Source of the DNA: a virus
Direction: 5' to 3' (one strand)
Length of the DNA stretch: 35,282 bases
Virus record (IMG/VR): IMGVR_UViG_3300021519_000028
Span: 1-35,282 of that record
In this document: in pieces, positions 6,751-13,713 of the stretch
Numbering within the stretch: the stretch's first letter is position 1
Layout: every line of letters starts with the position of its first letter
Translations under genes and position numbers: made by a program
The notes under the pieces: model-generated
The model's input: the letters and a program-made list of their open reading frames with translations, nothing else
Database searches by the model: none
What the model was told of the DNA's origin: nothing

Positions 6751-8457
6751 TTAAATTGCAGGGGTAGCGCCAACTGCACCTGCGGCGCCTTGATTACCGG
6801 GACCCATTGCGTCTGGGCCAGCTTCTGGTCCACCAGCCTCTACTCCGGCTTCTGGTCCAAGCCCTTCTAAGTCACTTTGTATTCCACCGGGACTTATACC
6901 GACACTACGCAATCCTGCAGCATCAGGTGTGGCAACATCAGTATCACCACGTTCTTCTGCAAACATCACTTCGTTTTCGCTAATCTCTTGTTCGGTCATG
7001 CCCAGATAACGTTTCATTAAGTAGCGTTTACTTAGATAAGGAAACGCCTCTAATTGAGTAAATGTTGCTATACGGGCAGCATCAATGTCTGCTTGGCGAT
7101 ATTGTGCAAAGTTTTGTGGTTCATTAAATGCTAATTCAAACAGCGAACTATCAATGTTGAACCCGCGCCACTTCATGAATGTTTTAAATTCACTGTCTAA
7201 TTTATCTGCGACCATTGCCTGTAAACGTTGACAGTATTGATTAAAGCGCCATTCTTGTATCAGCGCGGTACCCACACGACCGTCTGTATATGCTTGGCTA
7301 CCGTCATCTGCTGTGGTTGGCAGATAGCTACTGGGTATACGCAATCCGCGGAATAACTTGTTGGTAAAGAAGCGTAAGTCCGTGATTTCGCCTAGGTTGG
7401 CGCCGCCAGGCAACACATCTACAGTACTGCCACGATTGTCTGCTGTCACAGGGAAAAAGTAATCTTCGTTTGTGCTCAATGGATTATATGTAGCATCCAT
7501 CATATTACCGCCTCCGCCGCCACTTTGTGTGGGGATACGACGCTGATGGATTTCATTCTTGATACGCTCAACAAACGCCATGGCCATGTGGCTTGGCATG
7601 TTGCCCACGTCAATCTTAAAGATCCTACGTTCCGGAGCACGTTGCACACGATAGATAATAATGCTATCTTCTAGCAATTCTTTTTGTTTAAAGACCTTAA
7701 AAATGTTCTCTAATACACTGTTTCCAAATGGCCAGAACACATCCAGTCCTTCTGTTAAACTGATATGTACAATGTGTTCTGCCGCAATCGCAGCTTCATT
7801 CTTGGCATGGCTAAAACGTGAGCCACCTGCAAATGGTGTGCTGGGTTGCACATAAGATCCACTCGAACCACCAACTTGTGGATGGTTTGAATTTGTATCT
7901 GTTGTTGCCACCGCGGTCATGGTTAAGTTTTCAAAATTAGGATTTAGATCCTTGATCAAGTATTGTTCAGGTTTCTTACCTTCACCTTCGTTGACGATAA
8001 CCTTGGTTACTTTGGACATTTCAGTCCACATCAGTTTAAAATTTTCCGGATCACGTATAAACACTTGATCGCCGTATTTTAACGTATTACGCATGATTTT
8101 AAATATGCGTTTGTTTAATTCGTTCAGTGCTACCCACTGCTGTAACTGTTCTTTTAAGATCTTGACTTCGTTATCGCTGGGAGTTTCTTTAAACTTGATC
8201 GTGAATGCTGTATGGTTTTCTTGATTCTTTTGTGTACAAAACTCTGCCAGGATATCCAGGGCCGCATTTACTTCAGAATCCATATCCATTTGTTCGTATT
8301 GATTATAACGTTCAACCCGATTTGGATGTCCAATATAAACTTCTGGTAATTGGCTTTGGTAATTACGCATACCGGGGTCGGGTGCGCGACCTCCACCCAG
8401 TGGACTAATGTTACTGGGAAGGTTTGATGTTTTAAAATATTTACGCCAACTGGCCAT
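6751..8457 (-). CDS. 20: Portal vertex protein (gp20-like)
   Basis: The dodecameric ring at the unique head vertex through which DNA is packaged and to which the tail attaches. The 568-residue protein (T4 gp20 is 524) has family signatures throughout: RVERYNQYEQMDMDSEVNAA near residues 47-66, then LDILAEFC, LNKRIFKIMRNTLKYGDQVF, the RAPERRIFKIDVGNMP block, the NEDYFFPVT segment and LPGGANLGEITD, followed by LFRGLRIPSSYL. The last 70 residues are Gly/Pro/Ala-rich and probably disordered, an addition to the core fold. It lies between the tape-measure gene and the core genes. A GTAAATA motif at 8478-8484 and an AGAGAG-like ribosome-binding site precede the ATG. Confidence 0.97.
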   Translation of the reverse strand: MASWRKYFKTSNLPSNISPLGGGRAPDPGMRNYQSQLPEVYIGHPNRVERYNQYEQMDMDSEVNAALDILAEFCTQKNQENHTAFTIKFKETPSDNEVKILKEQLQQWVALNELNKRIFKIMRNTLKYGDQVFIRDPENFKLMWTEMSKVTKVIVNEGEGKKPEQYLIKDLNPNFENLTMTAVATTDTNSNHPQVGGSSGSYVQPSTPFAGGSRFSHAKNEAAIAAEHIVHISLTEGLDVFWPFGNSVLENIFKVFKQKELLEDSIIIYRVQRAPERRIFKIDVGNMPSHMAMAFVERIKNEIHQRRIPTQSGGGGGNMMDATYNPLSTNEDYFFPVTADNRGSTVDVLPGGANLGEITDLRFFTNKLFRGLRIPSSYLPTTADDGSQAYTDGRVGTALIQEWRFNQYCQRLQAMVADKLDSEFKTFMKWRGFNIDSSLFELAFNEPQNFAQYRQADIDAARIATFTQLEAFPYLSKRYLMKRYLGMTEQEISENEVMFAEERGDTDVATPDAAGLRSVGISPGGIQSDLEGLGPEAGVEAGGPEAGPDAMGPGNQGAAGAVGATPAI

Positions 8458-8477
8458 GTGTATTCTCTCTTGTGCTG

Positions 8478-8484
8478 TATTTAC
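8478..8484 (-). promoter_or_regulatory. Late-promoter-like GTAAATA before portal gene
   Basis: GTAAATACAGC on the minus strand lies in the 33-bp gap between the tape-measure stop (8491) and the portal ATG (8457). The implied leader is about 15 bases and contains the AAGAGAG ribosome-binding site. Core TAAATA only, so confidence is limited. Confidence 0.35.
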
Positions 8485-8490
8485 CGTGGC

Positions 8491-11199
8491 TTACGCAACA
8501 GCTCTATACATTTTATCCGTATTGCTACCAACTGTTTTCATAACACTGATCATGGTATCAAATCTGTCTATCAGCTCGTCCATCCCGGGAATACGGCCAT
8601 TTGTCAGTGGGGTGACCAATTCTGATCTGCCGCCTTCACCAATGGTTGCATTTAATCCGTCGCTGGACGGACTTACTATACCACCCAAGGCCATTGCTTC
8701 GCCGTGTATATGTGGACCGGACCAGCCGGAACTTTTGCTATTAATTTCATCTTTACTGTTTGTAAATCCCATTGCACTCATAGTCTGAAGAAATTCCTTC
8801 CCATATGTGGGATCGCCTTGTATTCTAGTCATTAGCGCCTCAGGAGGTGTCCAATCCATTGCTTGCCCACGTGGATGGGCTCCTGACGTATGCGCGGTAT
8901 CGTTAAATGCATTAAACCTGCCGCCCGGATAACGTGCGTTTAATCTTTTAGCGGCCTCAATGATTCTATCATTTGCGGCGCCACCAGCAATAGCCTCACC
9001 CGGGTATTTACCCTGTATATTAAGTCCCGCGTATCTTGCAGAATCATCGGGTCCTCGATTAATCATGCCCATGCCCGTTACCGGACCACCCATGGCTCCA
9101 CCACCAGGCCCATATTTGTCCGAAAAGTAACTCGCGGCTCCTGTGAATGCGCCGCCAACGTAACCGGCCCCAGACCCGGCAAGTACGCCGGCGGGGCCGT
9201 ATACGGATCCAAACCTGGCGCCGGACGGTGCGGCACTCATTCCCCCTTCGTGCATCCGTGCTAATAGGCCTGGACCCTGATCTTCCTTATCTTCCTTATC
9301 TTTATTAGTTTTATCTAATATCCCAAGAGATTTATTCACCGCTGCAATAACAGCCTCCATTTGTTTTGCAACTGTTGAATGCAATTCGTTTTGCTTGATC
9401 ATATGGGTAGTAAATAGTACAAGTTGTGGCAGCATCCTGCCTGTCAGCTCCGCACTGGTTTTCTGCCGCAGTTCTTCCAATTTGGCCAAGTTGGCATCTA
9501 CTTTTGCTTTGTTTGCGGCAGCAGCGGCTGCGTCAGTTGCACCACTGTCAATTTGGTCTTTAACTGTTTTTAAGCTAAACGCAATTAACTCATTACCGCC
9601 TTTCATAAGAGCTTGTAACGTCCCATTGCTTCCTAATAATGCGGCTGTAGTTTGTGCTATCCCCTGAGCTGATGTAGCAAAGTCTATCTGTGCGAGAGAG
9701 GATCTTCGGGCACCCTCCGCCGCCTCAGCCGTGGCGTCTTTATCGTTTTTATTTTTATCTCTGAGAATACCGACCGAACCGTCTACCATCCGCTGAAACT
9801 CTGAATTTTGTTCGTATAAGATTCTTGCTTCTTTGTTAACAATAGTTCCGGTCTGCGCCATTTCGAGATAAGCCATCTCGGCAACTGATCCCATTTGTTT
9901 AAAAACTACAAGTTGTGCCGCTTGTTTTGCTTGTACCTCTGCCATTGATTGGTTCGTGTCTTTTGAAATTTCTGCGGCCTTGGCAATAAATCCAGCTTCC
10001 ATTGTTTTTAACTGTGCTTCTTGTAATGCTTTTTTAGCATTACCATCTGTGATACCGTTTAATATTTTTAAATTTTTTCCTAAATCCAGTGTTGCTTTTG
10101 CTATCTCAATATCGCTATTGATACGCTTATCTCCAGTGGCTCTCATACGTTCCGTAACTAGTGCAGATAACTCAACTTGTTCCGAAACGCTGTATCCTAA
10201 CTTGGTTAGCCCTTCCCCAAGCTCGTTGCCTCTAAGAGCTTTTTGTATTGATGCTAATTTTTTTATCGCGGCGTCGCTGGTATACCCCATCCTGTTAACA
10301 CTTTGACCAGCGGCCTTTACGCCATCAGCAAAATCTTTTATATCAATTCCAGATTCAGCGGTCATGTTGCTTAAACCAGTCATACCTTGTGCAAGTGTAG
10401 CACCAGTTGACGTGATAGTTTTGAATGCCGTTTGTGTTTTGTTTAACTGTGCATTTAGTATTTCTAACCCTTTTACTGCAAGATCGGCGGCTTTTACCGC
10501 TATTTTGTCCAGGGCAGCACCCGTAATACCTATAATAGGGCCTAGCCACCTGAATGCTTTCAATGTCGCACCCATCGGAGTCGGTAGTAACGACAATATA
10601 GTCATCACACCGCCAAATATTTCTATTATTTTCGCTATCCCCGATCCAAACTCTCCAGTGGCCTTGGCGGTACTGACCATTGTACTAGTATATAGATCGT
10701 TAGCAGATTTGTTATTAATTATACCGTTGGTGTATTCTAAACCAATATCCACTATCTTCATTGCCAGCGTACCAAAAGCAGAGACAGTACCACCAATCAC
10801 TGTTGATAGCAACGACATCCGCATTGCGGCCGCCGCCTTAAGCTTCATGTCTTCATTATGTTTTATAGTATTAAGGGCAGATTTCTGTGCCTTATCTTTT
10901 TCAGTCCCTGCCTCCATGGCATTTGACTTTACGAGAGCTTCTTTAGCTCGTTCAATTTCTTTCTGGAAACGATCAATTGCCGGAGCAAGAGTTTGATCAA
11001 ACGCAGGGCCTGTGCCTTTTATAGTATCAGTAAGCGATTTCCATGCCGGTTGAGCTTTTTTTAATCCGGAGACAAAATTCTCCATTTCTCTTTTTAGGTC
11101 TCTTCCCTGTTGCTCTAAGTCAATGGGCCCGCCGCTGCCGCCGGCACCGCCGCCACGGCGAATCGCTTCCGCTAGCTTTTCATAATCAATATCAGCCAT
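8491..11199 (-). CDS. Tail tape-measure-type protein with C-terminal M15-like peptidase motif
   Basis: A 902-residue, mostly helical, Ala/Lys/Glu-rich protein. After a Gly-rich N terminus and coiled-coil segment (about 30-130) come two hydrophobic stretches (about 132-160 and 190-240), as in tape-measure proteins that enter the host membrane. The C terminus carries GGIVS...IGEGGRSELVTPL (about 839-865), the GGxV/GEGGPE-VxPL pattern at the end of many tape-measure proteins. Just before it, HPRGQAMD (His775, Asp782) and GPHIHGE (His830, His832) form an HxxGxAxD...HxH zinc motif like M15-type peptidoglycan peptidases. It would set tail length and open the wall on injection; this is the functional counterpart of T4 gp29 (590 residues), which has no such domain to my knowledge. 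An exact TATAAATA promoter lies upstream. Confidence 0.8.
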   Translation of the reverse strand: MADIDYEKLAEAIRRGGGAGGSGGPIDLEQQGRDLKREMENFVSGLKKAQPAWKSLTDTIKGTGPAFDQTLAPAIDRFQKEIERAKEALVKSNAMEAGTEKDKAQKSALNTIKHNEDMKLKAAAAMRMSLLSTVIGGTVSAFGTLAMKIVDIGLEYTNGIINNKSANDLYTSTMVSTAKATGEFGSGIAKIIEIFGGVMTILSLLPTPMGATLKAFRWLGPIIGITGAALDKIAVKAADLAVKGLEILNAQLNKTQTAFKTITSTGATLAQGMTGLSNMTAESGIDIKDFADGVKAAGQSVNRMGYTSDAAIKKLASIQKALRGNELGEGLTKLGYSVSEQVELSALVTERMRATGDKRINSDIEIAKATLDLGKNLKILNGITDGNAKKALQEAQLKTMEAGFIAKAAEISKDTNQSMAEVQAKQAAQLVVFKQMGSVAEMAYLEMAQTGTIVNKEARILYEQNSEFQRMVDGSVGILRDKNKNDKDATAEAAEGARRSSLAQIDFATSAQGIAQTTAALLGSNGTLQALMKGGNELIAFSLKTVKDQIDSGATDAAAAAANKAKVDANLAKLEELRQKTSAELTGRMLPQLVLFTTHMIKQNELHSTVAKQMEAVIAAVNKSLGILDKTNKDKEDKEDQGPGLLARMHEGGMSAAPSGARFGSVYGPAGVLAGSGAGYVGGAFTGAASYFSDKYGPGGGAMGGPVTGMGMINRGPDDSARYAGLNIQGKYPGEAIAGGAANDRIIEAAKRLNARYPGGRFNAFNDTAHTSGAHPRGQAMDWTPPEALMTRIQGDPTYGKEFLQTMSAMGFTNSKDEINSKSSGWSGPHIHGEAMALGGIVSPSSDGLNATIGEGGRSELVTPLTNGRIPGMDELIDRFDTMISVMKTVGSNTDKMYRAVA

Positions 11200-11230
11200 A
11201 ATACTTTAAAATCCCCATGGGTTTCTACAC

Positions 11231-11238
11231 TATAAATA
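11231..11238 (+). promoter_or_regulatory. T4-type late promoter TATAAATA (rightward)
   Basis: An exact match to the T4 late -10 consensus TATAAATA, 36 bp before the ATG of gp26. Predicted transcript start is about 11244, giving a leader of about 30 bases with AGGATA near its end. It faces the leftward copy at 11255-11262, so the two transcripts begin within a few bases of each other. Confidence 0.7.
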
Positions 11239-11254
11239 TATTAGCTACTAACTG

Positions 11255-11262
11255 TATTTATA
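11255..11262 (-). promoter_or_regulatory. T4-type late promoter TATAAATA (leftward)
   Basis: TATTTATA on the plus strand, which is TATAAATA on the minus strand: an exact late consensus 56 bp before the ATG of the tape-measure gene. It would serve the tape measure and probably portal genes. The two opposed promoters fit within one 75-bp divergent gap. Confidence 0.7.
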
Positions 11263-11274
11263 GGATATAAACTT

Positions 11275-12135
11275 ATGGAAAATTCAAAAAAAGACATATC
11301 AGTGAACCCACTTGCTAAACACTTCAGGCAAGCTTCAATACACATGAAATTGCCGTCAAACGGAAAGTTTTGGCCAGAAAATACGCTTGACATGCCAATT
11401 ACCAATCAAATACCTATACTCCCAATGACCGCAAAAGATGAAATTATCTTACGTACTCCGGATGCATTAATGAACGGATCCAGTGTTGTTGAGGTTATAC
11501 ATAGTTGTTGTCCAGCAATCAAAGACGCATGGAAAATGCCCAGCATTGATGTTGATCCTGTTTTGATCGCTATACGTATCGCTAGCTACGGGCACGAAAT
11601 GAACATTGATACAAAATGTCCAATGTGTTCCGAAGATAATACGCACGTTGTAGATTTACGTGTAGTATTAAGTAATATCGTTGCCCCAGATTATGAAAAG
11701 AAAATTTCAGTTGATGGTTTATTAATCAAATTAAAACCGCAGGCTTTTTTTGGTGTAAACAGACAAAATATAATAGCATTTGAAGAAGAACGGTTAATGG
11801 GCGCATTCAATGATGATAGTCTATCAAAAGAAGAAAAATCAGTTAAGATCGCTAAAAGCATGGATATCCTTGTTAACATAGGAATAGATACCGTTGCTGG
11901 TAGCACTGACTATATTGAAACCAGCGATGGCATAAAAGTTGAAAGCACCGAGCATATAGTTGATTTTTATAAAAATGCCAATGGTGCAATTATGCGATCC
12001 ATACAAGATCTGTTAGGTGAGTATAATACAATTGGTAAACTTAAACCACAAAAAGTAGCTTGCCTACCGTGTAAGGCAGAATACGAAGTTCCTCTTGATT
12101 TTGATTATTCAAATTTTTTCGCAGTAGGCTCTTGA
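11275..12135 (+). CDS. 26: Baseplate hub / tail-assembly protein (gp26-like)
   Basis: A 286-residue protein of the T4 gp26-type baseplate hub family, longer than T4 gp26 (about 208). The conserved N-terminal part includes HMKLPSNGKFWPE (about 23-35) and MTAKDEIILRTPDALMNGSS (51-70). A CPMC pair (Cys115, Cys118) and a CLPC pair (Cys263, Cys266) suggest a four-cysteine zinc site. In T4, gp26 acts in hub assembly around the tape measure. Here it is transcribed away from the tape-measure gene from an exact late promoter. The 3' end is unusual: codons AAT TTT TTC (12112-12120) contain the heptamer T TTT TTC, and the next ORF lies in the -1 frame overlapping the stop (TTGA), as in tail-assembly chaperone pairs that use programmed frameshifting. 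Confidence 0.9.
   Translation: MENSKKDISVNPLAKHFRQASIHMKLPSNGKFWPENTLDMPITNQIPILPMTAKDEIILRTPDALMNGSSVVEVIHSCCPAIKDAWKMPSIDVDPVLIAIRIASYGHEMNIDTKCPMCSEDNTHVVDLRVVLSNIVAPDYEKKISVDGLLIKLKPQAFFGVNRQNIIAFEEERLMGAFNDDSLSKEEKSVKIAKSMDILVNIGIDTVAGSTDYIETSDGIKVESTEHIVDFYKNANGAIMRSIQDLLGEYNTIGKLKPQKVACLPCKAEYEVPLDFDYSNFFAVGS
12114..12120 (+). promoter_or_regulatory. Candidate -1 ribosomal frameshift site T TTT TTC
   Basis: Read in the gp26 frame the bases are (AA)T TTT TTC, a proper X XXY YYZ slippery heptamer. A -1 slip here bypasses the gp26 stop at 12133-12135 and reads CGC AGT AGG CTC TTG straight into the 72-residue ORF with no intervening stop. Frames were checked by codon arithmetic: gp26 codons start at positions 1 modulo 3, the downstream ORF at 0 modulo 3. 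Confidence 0.6.
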
Positions 12136-12350
12136 CATTAGACAATGAAAATATTGTTGAGATGCTGGACACACTCGACAAAGAGTCAAGAGCCATAAAA
12201 TCCGAAGCCCTAAAAATGTCTTGGTTTATGAGGGGAGGGTTGCCATACGAAGATGCGATGTGCTTGAGTAGTCAAGAAAGAGAAATAGTCGGAGAGATAG
12301 TTAAAGATCACATGCAGCAAACAAAAGAATCGGGTCTGCCCTTTTTCTAA
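12132..12350 (+). CDS. Small downstream ORF, possible frameshift extension of gp26
   Basis: Seventy-two residues if started at TTG 12132, which overlaps the gp26 stop in TTGA. The only in-frame ATG nearby is codon 11. The sequence is helical and charged, with EALKMSWFMRGGLPYEDAMC in the middle and ESGLPFF at the end, a pattern I associate with the small gene that follows gp26 in T4-like phages of marine type. It lacks a good ribosome-binding site of its own. Two readings are possible: a coupled separate chaperone, or the C-terminal part of a gp26 fusion made by -1 slippage at 12114-12120, like lambda gpG and gpGT. It could be the functional counterpart of T4 gp51, but that is inference. Function: tail assembly, probably as a tape-measure or hub chaperone. 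Confidence 0.8.
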   Translation: MTLDNENIVEMLDTLDKESRAIKSEALKMSWFMRGGLPYEDAMCLSSQEREIVGEIVKDHMQQTKESGLPFF

Positions 12351-12415
12351 TCAAAAATACTATATAGTGAGTTTGCTATATATATGATCCTGGAAAAAAC
12401 ATAATACTATACTAC

Positions 12416-12438
12416 TTAGGTGGTGATACTACACCTAA
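12416..12438 (+). repeat. Inverted repeat TTAGGTG / CACCTAA overlapping a promoter
   Basis: A perfect seven-base inverted repeat (12416-12422 and 12432-12438) separated by nine bases. It lacks a T run, so it is a poor intrinsic terminator. Its right arm overlaps the CTAAATA promoter-like motif at 12435-12441, which would suit a protein-binding operator, though it might also protect the 3' end of the gp26 transcript. Confidence 0.5.
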
Positions 12439-12441
12439 ATA
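12435..12441 (+). promoter_or_regulatory. Late-promoter-like CTAAATA with 5'-leader hairpin
   Basis: CTAAATA 43 bp before the ATG of the small membrane protein gene. The predicted start (about 12447) falls at the base of a hairpin, CCAATA-GAAG-TATTGG (12447-12462), followed by a strong AAAGGAG (12470-12476). A stem-loop at the very 5' end followed by a strong ribosome-binding site is the pattern of a stable, highly translated late message. Confidence 0.5.
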
Positions 12442-12483
12442 ATTTACCAATAGAAGTATTGGCATTTTAAAGGAGTATTAACA

Positions 12484-12717
12484 ATGGAGATTCTCGACAC
12501 AATTAAGAAGTGGGCTGCTGCCCTAGCAGATGTGGGAGTAAGTATTATCGCTCTTGCTATTGTAATGGAAGTTTTATTTAAGGGAGTAGCAATTCCTTTC
12601 TTCCCAGCTGTATCGGTTACTGCAAATGTTACTGCAATCGTGGCATCGATTGGTGCACAAGGCCTTGTGGGCTTGGTTGCTGTCTGGGTGCTTTATAGCA
12701 TCTGGAAAAACAAATAA
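12484..12717 (+). CDS. Small two-helix membrane protein, holin-like
   Basis: A 77-residue protein with two hydrophobic segments: about residues 13-38 (LADVGVSIIALAIVMEVLFK core) and about 48-72 (VTAIVASIGAQGLVGLVAVW core), joined by a short loop with Pro residues, and a basic C terminus (WKNK). It begins with an amphipathic MEILDTIKKWAA. Size, two helices and charged tail fit a class II holin, but no dedicated lysis gene is adjacent, so a virion or membrane-remodelling role is equally possible. It has the strongest ribosome-binding site of this block (AAAGGAG, eight bases from the ATG) and its own promoter and leader hairpin, implying abundant late expression. Downstream is the long ORF-less structured region. 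Confidence 0.8.
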   Translation: MEILDTIKKWAAALADVGVSIIALAIVMEVLFKGVAIPFFPAVSVTANVTAIVASIGAQGLVGLVAVWVLYSIWKNK

Positions 12718-12753
12718 TCAATCTGTTAATCTAATATAAGAGGAATATTTCAT

Positions 12754-12768
12754 TCGTATAATATACGA
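12754..12768 (+). repeat. Short AT-rich inverted repeat after the membrane protein gene
   Basis: TCGTAT-AAT-ATACGA, a perfect six-base-pair hairpin 37 bp after the stop at 12717, followed on the plus strand by a T-rich but interrupted stretch. It might be a weak terminator. The same bases contain TATAAT, so a sigma-70-like -10 element is an alternative, but no matching -35 box is visible. Confidence 0.35.
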
Positions 12769-12784
12769 TTGTTATATTCTTCTT

Positions 12785-13220
12785 TCCATGTCTAGACTTA
12801 CTTCGTAAGTCTATTGATTTCGCTATCGCTCATCAATCTGTTTTTAATTGTTTTTGCTTGTAATAGTTTCATCCAGATTTTTTGGTCACTCTTTGCCCGT
12901 ACTGGGCAAAGTTAGCTTCATCCGAGTTACCTCAGCCACTTAGCGTTACAACAATTACAGAGGCGGTTGTCCGGTACCTCGAGTTGTGTCTTTATACAAC
13001 GGCGGCTCACAATATATACGCTAACATACTTGTGAACGTGTAGCATCACTGCTACGTCTTTTAGCCTTTAATTTTTTCAAACAATCAAACCGCGGCAATT
13101 AGCGATCTTCGTCCGATTAAGGATAGTGATTGAGTGCTCTTTACAGCAAAGAGTCTTCCGTCCCTGTGACCCTGGGTCCAGTTTTCGTGGGCATCCGTGA
13201 TTAGCCGATGCAAGCCTATA
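12785..13220 (+). ncRNA. Candidate large structured non-coding RNA
   Basis: The gap 12718-13265 has no credible ORF on either strand but is filled with self-complementary segments and looks less AT-rich than its flanks. Helices found by eye, in order: 12793-12801/12805-12813 (9 bp); 12814-12818/12832-12836; 12891-12898/12904-12911 (8 bp); a long-range helix 12940-12946/13018-13024 enclosing two arms, 12960-12966/12971-12980 (with a GTA bulge) and 12983-12989/12994-13000; 13038-13044/13051-13057; 13082-13087/13127-13132; 13136-13142/13148-13154; 13164-13181; 13191-13195/13207-13211. A loop sequence GTCCGG (12969-12974) also complements CCGGAC (13241-13246). Three arms contain G-U pairs on the plus strand that would be A-C mismatches on the minus strand, favouring a plus-strand RNA, but an exact TATAAATA at 13274-13281 points leftward into the region. 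No tRNA T-arm motif is present. Family not identified; ends approximate. Confidence 0.5.
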
Positions 13221-13265
13221 TACTGTGTTTGTGTTACGAGCCGGACTTGGTGTCAGAAGTGATTG

Positions 13266-13694
13266 TTAAAACTTATTTATAATGTGAGAGCCATGGATTC
13301 TACAGGCTATTTGACCATTGTAGTAATTGTCTGATTCTAATACTTTTCTTTCAAACTGTGTCCTAGCTTCTACATAACTGCATTCTGCTTTGCTTTTGCA
13401 GTAGTATAGTATTTCTCTGGTAAACTTGTCAACACCCAGTGTTTCCACGTCTTTGATCAATTCTACGTTGGATCCATAATATGTTTGCCAATCTGAATCT
13501 ACTTTGCTTCGAATTTTCTTGCGTTTTTTCTTACCGTTTTTTAACTTTACTACCTTATACGACGTTTTACTAAATTTTGATAATTTTTTTCCAACATATT
13601 TCCTACCAGATATTGTATTAACTATAATATAAACAAAACCTATACAGTCTTCGGGTAGAATTTCTACTGGGATATTTTTGTGTAGCCATGTCAT
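13266..13694 (-). CDS. GIY-YIG family nuclease
   Basis: A 142-residue protein with the GIY-YIG nuclease fold signature near the N terminus: GFVYIIVNTISGRKYVGKK (about 19-37), where the two Tyr strands and following Gly-Lys are the catalytic module. The middle is very Lys/Arg-rich (about 47-65), typical of DNA binding, and the C-terminal YVEARTQFERKVL provides the likely catalytic Glu. The end, with YNGQIACRIHGSH, is typical of a small GIY-YIG group found free-standing in T4-like phages. It may be a homing endonuclease related to T4 seg genes or a phage enzyme; there is no long DNA-binding C-terminal domain. It is the last gene of the minus-strand block, 19 bp after the radical-SAM gene, and borders the ORF-less region. 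Confidence 0.85.
   Translation of the reverse strand: MTWLHKNIPVEILPEDCIGFVYIIVNTISGRKYVGKKLSKFSKTSYKVVKLKNGKKKRKKIRSKVDSDWQTYYGSNVELIKDVETLGVDKFTREILYYCKSKAECSYVEARTQFERKVLESDNYYNGQIACRIHGSHIINKF
13274..13281 (-). promoter_or_regulatory. Exact TATAAATA inside the end of the nuclease gene
   Basis: TATTTATA on the plus strand gives TATAAATA on the minus strand within the last codons of the GIY-YIG gene. If active, transcription would start at about 13268 and run leftward through the ORF-less region. A perfect eight-base match in AT-rich DNA is expected a few times by chance in 35 kb, so position is the main argument. Confidence 0.4.
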
Positions 13695-13713
13695 GCATAG
13701 TAGTTATCTCTAT

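Noticed and set aside
13168-13178. GACCC-T-GGGTC as a strong hairpin
   Set aside because: A one-base loop is impossible; only a weaker GACC/GGTC version with flanking CTG/CAG pairs can form, so it was counted as a minor helix.
12718-13265. tRNA genes or tmRNA in the ORF-less region
   Set aside because: No T-arm GGTTCRANTCC-type motif, no cloverleaf-spaced arms and no CCA end were found on either strand.
12718-13265. Group I or group II intron, suggested by the adjacent GIY-YIG nuclease
   Set aside because: I could not find the group I P, Q, R and S core segments or a group II domain V, and no split gene flanks the region: the genes on both sides are complete and on opposite strands.
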